Below are positions 36,323-44,731 of a stretch of 64,000 nt of DNA, piece after piece. The number at the start of each line of letters is the position of its first letter. Position 1 is the stretch's first letter. The position numbers were made by a program, and so were the translations under genes. The DNA is from Microbacterium sp. RU1D (GTDB lineage: Bacteria > Actinomycetota > Actinomycetes > Actinomycetales > Microbacteriaceae): positions 1,798,001 through 1,862,000 of the forward strand of contig NZ_FTPQ01000001.1 in the NCBI RefSeq assembly GCF_900156435.1. The letters run 5' to 3'. The notes below the pieces were generated by a model. The model ran no database searches. It was not told the origin of the DNA and saw only the letters and a list, made by a program, of their open reading frames with translations.

Positions 36323-37114
36323 GTGCCCGTCCGTCTGAGAGCGGCTGCCGTCTCCGACGCCGGCGCCCACCGTCCCACCAATCAGGACGCCGCCTTCGCG
36401 GCATCCTGGGGTGCGGCCGTGGCCGACGGCGTCGGCGGCGGTCCCTCGGGAGACCTCGCCTCCGCCGCCCTGGTACACCGCCTCGTGGCGACCAGCGGGG
36501 GAGGGCTGGATGCCGACGGTCTCCTCGTCCGCATCCGCGAAGCCAACTGGGACATCCGCGCCCACGTCGAACGCGATCCGGCCCTCGAGGGTATGGCGAC
36601 GACCTTCACGGGCATCTTCCTCAGCCTCACCGGCGAGTTGCTGCTCGCGCACACCGGCGACTCGCGCGCGTATCTCCTCCGCGATGGGGAGTTCACACGC
36701 GAGACGCGCGACGACTCCTATGTCCAGGCGCTCGTCGATCACGGGATCATCCCACCCGAGGCAGCCGCGGTGCACCCTCGCCGCAACATCATCACCGCCT
36801 CCCTCGGCGGTGCGGAAGGAGACGTCGTCTCCGTGGCGGAGCGGCCCCCGATCCTCGGTGATCGATGGGTTCTCTGCAGCGACGGCCTGACGGACTACGT
36901 CCCCGAGTCCGACGTCGCGAGACTGATCGCCGAGGCCCACGATGCCCGATCCGCGGCTGCCTCCGCCGTGGCGCTCGCACTCGAGGCCGGCACGCGCGAC
37001 AACGTCACCGTCGTGGTGTGCGATGTCGTCGACGACGACCAATCGGAGGCGGCGGAGCCGGTCTTCTTCGGCTCTGCGGCGCGCTGGTTCGCCGAGGACG
37101 TCGAAACGGCCTGA
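36323..37114 (+). CDS. PP2C-family Ser/Thr protein phosphatase
   Basis: A 263-residue soluble PPM phosphatase. Metal-binding motifs are intact: THR/NQD-type opening (DAGAHRPTNQDAAFA), VADGVGGGPSGD, HTGDSRAYLLRDGEF, CSDGLTDYVPESD and the final DNVTVVVCDVVDDD. No membrane segment or sensor domain is visible. GTG start four bases after ctaF: co-transcription with an oxidase operon is unusual but clear from spacing. It may counter Ser/Thr kinases such as the one at the left edge; that partnership is only inferred. Confidence 0.94.
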   Translation: MPVRLRAAAVSDAGAHRPTNQDAAFAASWGAAVADGVGGGPSGDLASAALVHRLVATSGGGLDADGLLVRIREANWDIRAHVERDPALEGMATTFTGIFLSLTGELLLAHTGDSRAYLLRDGEFTRETRDDSYVQALVDHGIIPPEAAAVHPRRNIITASLGGAEGDVVSVAERPPILGDRWVLCSDGLTDYVPESDVARLIAEAHDARSAAASAVALALEAGTRDNVTVVVCDVVDDDQSEAAEPVFFGSAARWFAEDVETA

Positions 37115-37187
37115 TCAGAGCCGGGAGGGTGGCTCACGCCCTCTGGCGGCCCTGTTCCACCGATACCGCGCCGGGTCGAACCGACAC

Positions 37188-38153
37188 TCAGTGACCACCG
37201 AAGACGGTGTCGTTTCGCGCGAACGCGTCCATGGCATCCTGGGCGATCTGCGCGCTGCGAGGGCCGCCATGCCCGTCCTCCTCGACGATCTCGAGCCGAC
37301 TTCCCGGCCAGGAGCGATGCAGCTCCCACGCGGTTCGCGCAGGCCCACTGATGTCCCTGCGCCCGTGGACGAGAACCCCGGGGATGCCGGCGAGCTCGCC
37401 GACGCGGGCCAGGACTGAGCGGTCTCCCGGCAGGAAGCAGTCGTGTGCCCAGTAGTGCGTGACGAGCGTCGCGAAGTTGAGACGCTGGCGGGGATCGTCG
37501 TGGAGCGGCCCGGGACCGCTGAGCGGGCCGAGGGAGATGTGCGTCGCCTCCCACTCGTCCCATTCATCGCCGGCCGCGACGCGGACTGCGGGGTCGGGGT
37601 CGCGGAGGAGGCGTGCGTACCCCTCGATGGTGCGTTCGTCTGATTTGAGCAGGGCGCGCAACCGGGCGTGGGCTTCGGGAAAGACCGCCTGCATCCCGTC
37701 GGTGATCCAGTCCGTCTCCCAACGCCCGCCGCTCGTGACGGCGAGGTTGACCACCTCACTGACGCGGTAAGGGTGATCCAGCGCGTAGGCGAGAGCCAGA
37801 GTCGACCCCCACGAGACGCCGTGGAGGAGCCAGCGGTCGACTCCGAGGTGCTCTCGAAGTGCTTCGAGATCACCGAGCAGGTGCGCCATCGTCTGCGTCT
37901 CGAGGGTCGAGAGGTCATCGGACGCCCAGGGAGTGCTGCGCCCGCAACCACGCTGGTCGAGCCCGACGATGAGGTGCAGCCGTGGGTCGAACCGCCGACG
38001 GTATCCGCCCTTGCCGAGTCCGCCGCCCGGTCCGCCGTGCAGGTACAGGGCGGGCCGGCCGTCCGGGTTGCCCGACGTCTCCCAGTAGATCCGCGCGCCG
38101 TCAGGACGGTCGAGGTATCCGGACGCGAACGGCTCCAGGGGAGGATGCGGCAT
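37188..38153 (-). CDS. Proline iminopeptidase (S33 alpha/beta hydrolase)
   Basis: A 321-residue alpha/beta hydrolase releasing N-terminal proline from peptides. Signature HGGPGGGLGKGGYRRRFDP (oxyanion region), GLDQRGCGRSTP, the nucleophile elbow GVSWGSTLALAYA, the aspartate in VHGRRDISGP and the catalytic histidine in DGHGGPRS. The cap domain between strands is typical. TAGGCT lies six bases before the ATG on the minus strand (38165-38160), so the mRNA is probably leaderless. It converges with the phosphatase gene. Confidence 0.94.
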   Translation of the reverse strand: MPHPPLEPFASGYLDRPDGARIYWETSGNPDGRPALYLHGGPGGGLGKGGYRRRFDPRLHLIVGLDQRGCGRSTPWASDDLSTLETQTMAHLLGDLEALREHLGVDRWLLHGVSWGSTLALAYALDHPYRVSEVVNLAVTSGGRWETDWITDGMQAVFPEAHARLRALLKSDERTIEGYARLLRDPDPAVRVAAGDEWDEWEATHISLGPLSGPGPLHDDPRQRLNFATLVTHYWAHDCFLPGDRSVLARVGELAGIPGVLVHGRRDISGPARTAWELHRSWPGSRLEIVEEDGHGGPRSAQIAQDAMDAFARNDTVFGGH

Positions 38154-38362
38154 GGGGGCAGCCTACGGCAGCTACGGCAGGGTCACCTGCGGTGCCCACG
38201 ACGCAGGTGGGCGCGATGCGCCGCACGGCGACCGGTGTCCTGATGCGCGCGCGTCGCACACCTAGCGGTTCGGGGCGAGCGGCGATGTCGGAGCGCTGGA
38301 TGCACCCACGTCACATGCTCGCAGCTCGGGCCGCGCGGCAGCGTGGGCCTGTTGAGGGGGGA

Positions 38363-38770
38363 TCAGTTGCGGACCACCATGACCGTGGGATCGAAGACGC
38401 GCTCGAGCGGCCCGTGGTCGTTCTCGACCGGCTGCCCCTCGCGCATCCAGTACTCGTACCCGCCAATCATCTCGCGCACGCGGTACCCCAACTCCGCGAA
38501 CGCGAGGGCGCCCTTCTGCCCGGCGTTGCAGCCCGGGCTCCAGCAGTAGACGACGACCTCGAGGTCGGGATCGATCTCCGTCCGTGCCCGCTCGGCGATC
38601 TCTCGATAGGGCATGTGCAGCGCGCCTGCGATGCGCCCCTGCGCCCATGCCTCGGGGCCGCGGACGTCGACGAGTACGAACCGGTCGCCGGCTTTCTGCG
38701 CGGCATAGACGTCCGAGGGGTCGGTCTCGTGCTGGAGGCGATGGCGGAAGTAGTCCAGAGCGTCGGTCAT
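38363..38770 (-). CDS. Rhodanese-like sulfurtransferase domain protein
   Basis: A 135-residue single rhodanese domain. Seen: FVLVDVRGPEAWAQGRIAGALHMPY, the catalytic loop VVVYCWSPGCNAGQKGA with the active cysteine, and LGYRVREMIGGYEYWMREG. The loop has a second cysteine four residues after the catalytic one, which could form a disulfide. It may handle sulfane sulfur or detoxify; the partner is unknown. The start is set by TACGGT (minus strand, 38782-38777), six bases upstream. Longer in-frame versions give non-family sequence. Confidence 0.9.
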   Translation of the reverse strand: MTDALDYFRHRLQHETDPSDVYAAQKAGDRFVLVDVRGPEAWAQGRIAGALHMPYREIAERARTEIDPDLEVVVYCWSPGCNAGQKGALAFAELGYRVREMIGGYEYWMREGQPVENDHGPLERVFDPTVMVVRN

Positions 38771-38782
38771 GGGTTCACCGTA

Positions 38783-39044
38783 CGGACACCGTGCCGCCGG
38801 AGGGGAGGGCCTCGGATGCCATGCCCCGGCGTCTTCCTGCCATCGCTCGGCCACGGTGCAGGCCTCGGGGTGAGCCCGTCTCGGCGAAGCCGGCCTCGTC
38901 CGTCGCAGCGTGCAGAGCAGAGCGGCGGCGGCTTCCATCGTCCGAGCGGGCACCTCCAGGTCCGGGCACGGCGACGGAGCGGTTTTCGTCGCCGACCCAC
39001 GCACGCCGTGGCAATGATCGAGGTGTCGGGTACCCCGGGAACGA
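38783..39044. other. Non-coding region between the rhodanese and qcrB genes
   Basis: About 260 bp beyond the rhodanese promoter with no protein-like frame on either strand. Apart from the qcrB terminator at its right edge I see no repeat, RNA gene or operator. A decayed gene is possible. Confidence 0.5.
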
Positions 39045-39078
39045 CAGAACCCCCGGCGCCGAAGCTCCGGGGGTTCTG
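39045..39078 (-). terminator. Terminator of the ctaE-qcrCAB operon
   Basis: CAGAACCCCCGG (39045-39056) and CCGGGGGTTCTG (39067-39078) form a perfect 12-bp stem with a 10-base loop, 12 bases after the qcrB stop on the minus strand. Confidence 0.88.
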
Positions 39079-39090
39079 TGTGCAGAAGAG

Positions 39091-40935
39091 TTACTCGCTC
39101 TTGCCGTCGGTGGGACGGTTGCGCTCCTCGAGGCCCTTGGGCGCCGGGATCTCGACCTCGACACGACCGCCGACCTCATTGCGGGGGCGACCGTCTTCGT
39201 CGGCACGGGAGTTGGCGCCGGCGATCTCGTCGGCCTCCTCGTGCTCGATGTGGTCGAGCTCGTGGTGCTGGTGAGCGACCGCAGCGTCGAGCTCCGTCTG
39301 TGTGAGAGGCGCCAGACGGTCCTCGAAGAACCACCGCGAGATCGACGCACGGATGTTCTCGTGCCACGGGATCTCGCCCTTGTCGTTCGGACGGACGACC
39401 AGGGGCTCGTACGTCTCGTTGTCGACCAGCTTCCAGCGCTCGTACTCATCCACTGGCTGGTGGACTTCGATGTACTCGCCGCCGGGGAGGCGGACGATGC
39501 GGCCGGACTCGTAGCCGTGCAGCGCGATCTCTCGGTCCTTCTTCTGCAGAGCGATGCAGATGCGCTTCGTCACGAAGTACGCGAGCACGGGGCCGAGGAT
39601 CAGCAGCGCCTGCAGGGTGTGGATGACACCCTCCATGGTGAGGTGGAAGTGCGTCGCAATGATGTCGGACGACGCCGCCGCCCACATCACGGCGTAGAAG
39701 GTGACACCCGCGGCGCCGATGGCCGTACGCGTCGCGGCGTTGCGCGGACGCTGGGCGATGTGGTGCTCGCGCTTGTCGCCCGTGACCCACGCCTCGATGA
39801 AGGGGTAGACGAGCACCAGCACGATGAACAGACCGAGGACCGCGACCGGGAAGATGATGTTCCACGACCACGTGTGGCCCCAGAGCACAAACTCGAGGTG
39901 CGGGGGCACCAGACGCAGGGCACCGTCGGCGAAGCCGATGTACCAGTCGGGCTGCGTACCGGCCGACACCGGGGAGGGGTCGTACGGACCGTAGTTCCAG
40001 ATCGGGTTAATCGTCACGAGGGCGGCGATCAGGACGATCACGCCGAACGTGATGAAGAAGAAGCCGCCCATCTTCGAGGCGTAGACCGGGAGCATCGGGT
40101 AGCCCACGACGTTGCTGTTCGTGCGGGCGGGCCCGGCGAACTGCGTGTGCTTGTTGATGATCATCAGCATGAGGTGCACGGCGAGCAGCGCCACGAGGAT
40201 CGCGGGGAGCAGCAGGATGTGCAGCGTGTAGAGGCGACCGACGATCGCGGTACCCGGGAACTCGCCGCCGAAGAGCAGGAACGAGGTCCACGTTCCGATG
40301 ATCGGCAGTCCCTTGATCATGCCGTCGATGATGCGGAGGCCGTTGCCCGAGAGCAGGTCGTCGGGAAGCGAGTAGCCGGTGAAGCCCTCGGCCATCGCGA
40401 GGATGAAGAGGATGAAGCCGACGACCCAGTTGAGCTCGCGCGGCTTGCGGAACGCACCGGTGAAGAAGACGCGCAGCATGTGCACGCCGATGCCGGCGAC
40501 GAAGACCAGCGCCGCCCAGTGGTGGATCTGGCGGACCAGGAGACCACCGCGCAGGTCGAACGAGATGTGCAGTGCCGACTCCATGGCGGCCGACATCGCG
40601 ATGCCGCGCATGGGCTCGTACGCGCCGTTGTAGTGCGTCTCGACCATCGACGCCTGGAAGAAGAACGTCAGGAACGTGCCCGACAGCAGCACGACGACGA
40701 AGCTCCAGAGCGCGATCTCGCCGAGCATGAACGACCAGTGGTCGGGGAAGACCTTGCGGCCGAGCTCCTTGACGATGCCCGACATGCTGGTGCGCTCGTC
40801 GAGATAGTTGGCGGCGGCGCCGACGAACTTGCCGCCGAGCGGCTTGCCCTCGCGGCCGGCCGGGGCCTGCGGCGGCCCGGAGTACACGGCCGGTTCGGTC
40901 GTGACGTTCTCGGTGGGGTGGGTACCGGTGCTCAT
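39091..40935 (-). CDS. qcrB: Menaquinol-cytochrome c reductase cytochrome b subunit QcrB
   Basis: Di-haem membrane subunit of the actinobacterial bc1-type complex, with the quinol sites; 614 residues. Haem b histidines lie in RQIHHWAALVFVAGIGVHMLR and in LLPAILVALLAVHLMLMIINKH. The quinol-oxidation motif is PDWYIGF with PPHLEF nearby (PEWY-like, here PDWY). It is longer than mitochondrial cytochrome b because of an actinobacterial C-terminal cytoplasmic extension, acidic and His/Glu-rich at the end (AVAHQHHELDHIEHEEADEI). It overlaps qcrA by four bases (ATGA). Confidence 0.96.
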   Translation of the reverse strand: MSTGTHPTENVTTEPAVYSGPPQAPAGREGKPLGGKFVGAAANYLDERTSMSGIVKELGRKVFPDHWSFMLGEIALWSFVVVLLSGTFLTFFFQASMVETHYNGAYEPMRGIAMSAAMESALHISFDLRGGLLVRQIHHWAALVFVAGIGVHMLRVFFTGAFRKPRELNWVVGFILFILAMAEGFTGYSLPDDLLSGNGLRIIDGMIKGLPIIGTWTSFLLFGGEFPGTAIVGRLYTLHILLLPAILVALLAVHLMLMIINKHTQFAGPARTNSNVVGYPMLPVYASKMGGFFFITFGVIVLIAALVTINPIWNYGPYDPSPVSAGTQPDWYIGFADGALRLVPPHLEFVLWGHTWSWNIIFPVAVLGLFIVLVLVYPFIEAWVTGDKREHHIAQRPRNAATRTAIGAAGVTFYAVMWAAASSDIIATHFHLTMEGVIHTLQALLILGPVLAYFVTKRICIALQKKDREIALHGYESGRIVRLPGGEYIEVHQPVDEYERWKLVDNETYEPLVVRPNDKGEIPWHENIRASISRWFFEDRLAPLTQTELDAAVAHQHHELDHIEHEEADEIAGANSRADEDGRPRNEVGGRVEVEIPAPKGLEERNRPTDGKSE

Positions 40936-41990
40936 GAGCGCTCCCAGAAGCTGGGGCCGACGGGCTCGTGGAAGTCACTCTGAGCGACGAGGTAGCCCTC
41001 GGCGTCGACGGTGATGGGGAGCTGCGGCAGGGGACGGGCGGCCGGGCCGAAGATGACGGCCGCACCGTTGGCGACGTCGAACTGCGACTGGTGGCAGGGG
41101 CACAGGAGGTGGTGGGTCTGCTGCTCGTACAGCGCCACGGGGCAGCCGACGTGCGTGCAGACCTTCGAGTACGCGACGATGCCGTCGTACGACCAGTCCA
41201 GGTTGTTGGTCTCGGGGTTCAGCTGCTCGGGCTGCATGCGCATGAGCAGCACGATCGCCTTGGCCTTCTCTTCAAGGTATCCCTCGTCGTGGCCGAGGCC
41301 AGCGAGCTCCTCGGGGATGACGTGGAAGGCCGAGCCGAGCGTGACATCGGCGGCGCGGATCGGACGACCGGAGGGGTCGTGCGACAGGCGCATGCCCTCT
41401 TTCCACATGGTGTGGCTCAGGGCGGTCACGGGGTCGACGTCCTGCGGCGCGAGGCCGCGGAACAGGGTGATGCCGGGGATGACCGAGGCGGCCAGGGCGG
41501 CGAACATCGAGTTGCGGATGATCTCGCGACGACCGAAGCCGGAGTCCTTGTCGGCCTCGGCGAAGACGTTGATCGCACCCTCGCGCACCTGGTCGCGACC
41601 ACGCGTGGCGTGGCGGTCCTCGATGTACTCCTTGTCGGACATGACCGACTTGCCCCAGTGGATGGTGCCGATGCCGATCGCGAGCAGCGCGAACGCGATG
41701 CCGAGTCCGATGAAGAGGTTGTTGTAGCGGATGTCGATCAGCGCGCCCGACTCGATCGGGAAGATCATGTAGGCGATGCTCGCCCAGATGCTCGCCGCGA
41801 CCGAGAAGTAGAACAGCGTGTAGACCGTGCGGACCGCGCGCTTCATCGTCGCCGGGTCCTGGTCCGTCATGCGCTGACGGTGGCCGGGAAGCCCGGGGTT
41901 CTGTACGGCGTCGGGAACCGCGACGGCGAGCCCCGAGCCGGGCTTCCAGGAAGCCCTCTCGTGCTCGAGTGCGTCGTCCGCGTGTGCCAT
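40932..41990 (-). CDS. qcrA: Rieske iron-sulfur subunit QcrA
   Basis: The [2Fe-2S] subunit of the bc1-type complex, 352 residues. Actinobacterial form with three N-terminal membrane helices (about 52-77, 86-112, 165-185) instead of one. Cluster ligands are in CTHVGCPVALYEQ and CPCHQSQFD, with the disulfide cysteines in the same loops and the usual GPAARPLPQLP after them. The last helix contains a Tat-like twin-arginine (FGRREIIRNSMFAALA), consistent with Tat-dependent insertion of the Rieske domain. Confidence 0.96.
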   Translation of the reverse strand: MAHADDALEHERASWKPGSGLAVAVPDAVQNPGLPGHRQRMTDQDPATMKRAVRTVYTLFYFSVAASIWASIAYMIFPIESGALIDIRYNNLFIGLGIAFALLAIGIGTIHWGKSVMSDKEYIEDRHATRGRDQVREGAINVFAEADKDSGFGRREIIRNSMFAALAASVIPGITLFRGLAPQDVDPVTALSHTMWKEGMRLSHDPSGRPIRAADVTLGSAFHVIPEELAGLGHDEGYLEEKAKAIVLLMRMQPEQLNPETNNLDWSYDGIVAYSKVCTHVGCPVALYEQQTHHLLCPCHQSQFDVANGAAVIFGPAARPLPQLPITVDAEGYLVAQSDFHEPVGPSFWERS

Positions 41991-42034
41991 AGTGCTGTGC
42001 TCCTCGTGCGTTTACGTAATGTCGAAGACGACGG

Positions 42035-42847
42035 TCAGTTGGACTTCGCCGTGATCCACACGGTCAGGGCGATGAGCGCCCCGATACCGAAGATCCAGAT
42101 GAACAGACCCTCGGAGACCGGACCGAGCGAGCCGAGGGCGTAGCCGCCCGGGGAGTCGTTCTTCTGCAGGTACATCAGGTAGGAGATGACGTCGCGCTTG
42201 TCTTCGGGGGTGAGGTTGAGGTCGTTGAAGACCGGCATGTTCTGCGGTCCCGTGACCATCGCCGCGTACATGTTGACGGGCGTGACCGTGTGCAGGTCGG
42301 GCGCCCACTTGCCTTCGGTCAGCGCGCCACCGGCGCCGGCGACGTTGTGGCACATGGCGCAGTTGATGCGGAACAGCTCGGCACCGTGCGACAGGTCGCC
42401 CTCGCCGTCGACGAGATCGGCGGAGGGGTACTCCGGCCCGGGTGCCGCCGACTGCACGTAGGCGGCGATCGCGTTGATCTGCTCCTCCGTGAACTGCGGG
42501 GGCTTGACCGGCGCCTGCGGGCCCTGTGCCTGCAGCGGCATACGACCGGTGGAGACCTGGAAGTGCACCGACAGCTCGCCGACGCCGAACAGCGACGGAC
42601 CCTGCTGGCTGCCCTGCAGGTCGAGACCGTGGCAGGTGGCGCAGTTCGCCTGGAAGAGCTTCTCGCCCTCTTCGACGGCGGTCGCCGAGTTCACCTCGCT
42701 CTCGGGGACGGTCGTGGTCGCGGCCATCGCGGCCGACGCGCCGGCATAGACGCCTCCGGTGAGGAGGAGTCCGATGCCGATCAGCGCGGCGGCGGCCAGG
42801 GGGCTCCGGCGCCCGGATGCCCGACGAGTCTTCTTCTCGCGTGCCAT
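42035..42847 (-). CDS. qcrC: Di-haem cytochrome c subunit QcrC (cytochrome cc)
   Basis: A 270-residue membrane-anchored di-haem cytochrome c that carries electrons from the Rieske centre to CuA, replacing a soluble cytochrome c. It has an N-terminal signal or anchor helix (about 15-43), two cytochrome c domains with CATCH and CAMCH haem sites (axial methionines in GRMPLQAQ and QNMPVFND), and one C-terminal membrane helix ending TAKSN. This subunit is diagnostic of the actinobacterial bcc-aa3 supercomplex. Confidence 0.96.
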   Translation of the reverse strand: MAREKKTRRASGRRSPLAAAALIGIGLLLTGGVYAGASAAMAATTTVPESEVNSATAVEEGEKLFQANCATCHGLDLQGSQQGPSLFGVGELSVHFQVSTGRMPLQAQGPQAPVKPPQFTEEQINAIAAYVQSAAPGPEYPSADLVDGEGDLSHGAELFRINCAMCHNVAGAGGALTEGKWAPDLHTVTPVNMYAAMVTGPQNMPVFNDLNLTPEDKRDVISYLMYLQKNDSPGGYALGSLGPVSEGLFIWIFGIGALIALTVWITAKSN

Positions 42848-42861
42848 GTGGTGCAGCTCTC

Positions 42862-43494
42862 TTACTTGAGGAAGTAGATGACGAAGAACAGGGCGATCCA
42901 GACGACGTCGACGAAGTGCCAGTAGTAGGACACGACGATGGAGGTGGTCATCTCTTTCCGACCGAAGTTCTTCACGGCGTATGCGCGACCGATCACGAGA
43001 AGGAAGGCGATGAGGCCACCCGTCACGTGCAGGGCGTGGAAGCCGGTGGTGAGGTAGAAGGCCGAGGCGTAGGGGTTGGCACTGATGGGCATGCCCTCCG
43101 CCACCAGCGTCGCGTACTCCCACACCTGACCCGACACGAAGACCGCGCCGAGGATGAAGGTGAGGTAGAACCACTCCACCATTCCCCACTTGAGGAAGCC
43201 GGTGGGCTTGCCCGTGCGGTACGGCTGGTACCGCTCCGCGGCGAACACGCCCATCTGGCACGTGACCGAGGACAGCACGAGGATGATCGTGTTGACGGTC
43301 GCGAAGGGGACGTTGAGCAGCTGCGTCTCTTCGGCCCAGAGGGGCGCGGAGGTGCTGCGCAGAGTGAAGTAGATCGCGAACAGGCCGGCGAAGAACATGA
43401 CCTCGCTGCCCAGCCACACGATGGTGCCCACGGCGACCGGGTCGGGCCGCTTCACGGCACGCACAGCCTGGGAATACGTCGCTGAGGTCGTCAC
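42862..43494 (-). CDS. ctaE: Cytochrome c oxidase subunit III CtaE
   Basis: Seven-helix-family oxidase subunit, here about five helices and 210 residues as usual in actinobacteria. Motifs: [21 protein letters not shown], the lipid-binding [24 protein letters not shown] and [21 protein letters not shown]. The GTG start is supported by CATAAT (minus strand, 43506-43501) six bases upstream, implying a leaderless mRNA. First gene of ctaE-qcrC-qcrA-qcrB, about 7 kb from the ctaCDF operon. Confidence 0.96.
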   Translation of the reverse strand: MTTSATYSQAVRAVKRPDPVAVGTIVWLGSEVMFFAGLFAIYFTLRSTSAPLWAEETQLLNVPFATVNTIILVLSSVTCQMGVFAAERYQPYRTGKPTGFLKWGMVEWFYLTFILGAVFVSGQVWEYATLVAEGMPISANPYASAFYLTTGFHALHVTGGLIAFLLVIGRAYAVKNFGRKEMTTSIVVSYYWHFVDVVWIALFFVIYFLK

Positions 43495-43552
43495 CGTTCC
43501 ATTATGCGCGATCCAGAGGGCTGATATTCCCATCCGGACCCTGGGATATTCC
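43495..43552 (-). promoter_or_regulatory. Promoter of the ctaE-qcrCAB operon with an 8-bp direct repeat
   Basis: The -10 CATAAT lies six bases before the GTG. The word GGAATATC (minus strand) occurs at 43530-43523, covering the expected -35 position, and again at 43552-43545, 22 bp further upstream (two helical turns). This AT-rich pair stands out in a GC-rich genome and could bind an activator or repressor. Confidence 0.6.
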
Positions 43553-43666
43553 ATCGTCGAGACTTAGGGAAGCCTCAGAATCACCAAGGAATCCCCGGTG
43601 CGGAGGCTGTTCCGCCGACGTGGGCGTCCGTGAGGGGGCGCGACACGCGTGTGAAAGGATCATGGC

Positions 43667-44728
43667 ATGGCGGAACGCTTCACCTGGCCCGATCTGCTCT
43701 CCTCGTTGCTCGCGGGCACCGACCTCAGCGTGTCGGAGTCCACCTGGGCCATGCGGCAGGTCATGGCGGGCGAGGCCACGCCCTCCCAGCTCGCGGGCTT
43801 CCTGATGGCTCTGCGGGCCAAGGGGGAGACCGTCGAGGAGATCGTCGGTTTCCGTGACGCGATCCTCGAGGCCGCCGTGCCGCTGCCGGTGCGAGCCGAT
43901 GTGCTCGACATCGTCGGCACCGGGGGAGACCGCTACGGCACGGTGAACGTGTCGACCATGGCGGCGGTGGTGGCGGCGGCATCCGGAGTGCCCGTGGTCA
44001 AGCACGGCAACCGTGCGGCGAGCTCGGCGTCGGGATCGAGCGACGTGCTGTCGTCGCTGGGTATCGCCCTGACGCTCTCGCCCGAGAAGGTCGCCGAGAC
44101 TCTCGAGCGCACGGGCATCACATTCGCCTTCGCCTCGGCCTTCCACCCGGGCTTCCGTCACGCTGCGGCGACGCGTGCCGAGCTGGGCGTCCCGACCGTG
44201 TTCAACTTCCTGGGCCCGCTGTGCAACCCGGCCCGCGCGGAGGCCAACGCCGTCGGCGTCGCCCACCTCGATCGCGTGCCTCTCATCACGGGCGTCTTCC
44301 GCACGCGCGGCGCGACGGCGCTCGTCTTCCGCGGCGACGACGGCCTCGACGAGCTGACCACCACCGGGCACAGCCGCGTGTGGGAGATCAGTCGTGGCGA
44401 CGTGCACGAGCACGATCTCGATCCGCGGGATCTCGGCATCCCGTTGGCTGACATCGACGATCTGCTGGGTGGGACCCCCGATCACAATGCCGAGGTGGTG
44501 CGGCGGGTGCTCGGCGGGGAGACCGGAGCGGTGCGCGACATCGTGCTGCTGAACGCCGCGGCGGGTCTGGTGTCGTTCCGACTGTTCCAGGATGCCGCCC
44601 AGGTGCAGCGACCGATCCTCGAGCGCCTCGCCGAAGCGATGGGCGATGCGGCCGCGGCGATCGACGACGGTCGTGCGTCCGCGAAGCTCGACGCCTGGGT
44701 GCAGACGTCGAAGGACCTGGCGGAGTAG
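43667..44728 (+). CDS. trpD: Anthranilate phosphoribosyltransferase TrpD
   Basis: Second step of tryptophan synthesis: anthranilate plus PRPP gives N-(5-phosphoribosyl)-anthranilate. It has 353 residues, with an N-terminal helical domain and the nucleoside phosphorylase/PRT fold. Diagnostic: IVGTGGDRYGTVNVSTMAA (diphosphate loop), VVKHGNRAASSASGSSDVLSSLG and AFASAFHPGFRHAAATRAELG. GAAAGGATC serves as ribosome-binding site. No other trp genes are in the window. It is divergent from ctaE, and the PHP gene follows after three bases. Confidence 0.97.
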   Translation: MAERFTWPDLLSSLLAGTDLSVSESTWAMRQVMAGEATPSQLAGFLMALRAKGETVEEIVGFRDAILEAAVPLPVRADVLDIVGTGGDRYGTVNVSTMAAVVAAASGVPVVKHGNRAASSASGSSDVLSSLGIALTLSPEKVAETLERTGITFAFASAFHPGFRHAAATRAELGVPTVFNFLGPLCNPARAEANAVGVAHLDRVPLITGVFRTRGATALVFRGDDGLDELTTTGHSRVWEISRGDVHEHDLDPRDLGIPLADIDDLLGGTPDHNAEVVRRVLGGETGAVRDIVLLNAAAGLVSFRLFQDAAQVQRPILERLAEAMGDAAAAIDDGRASAKLDAWVQTSKDLAE

Positions 44729-44731
44729 CGC

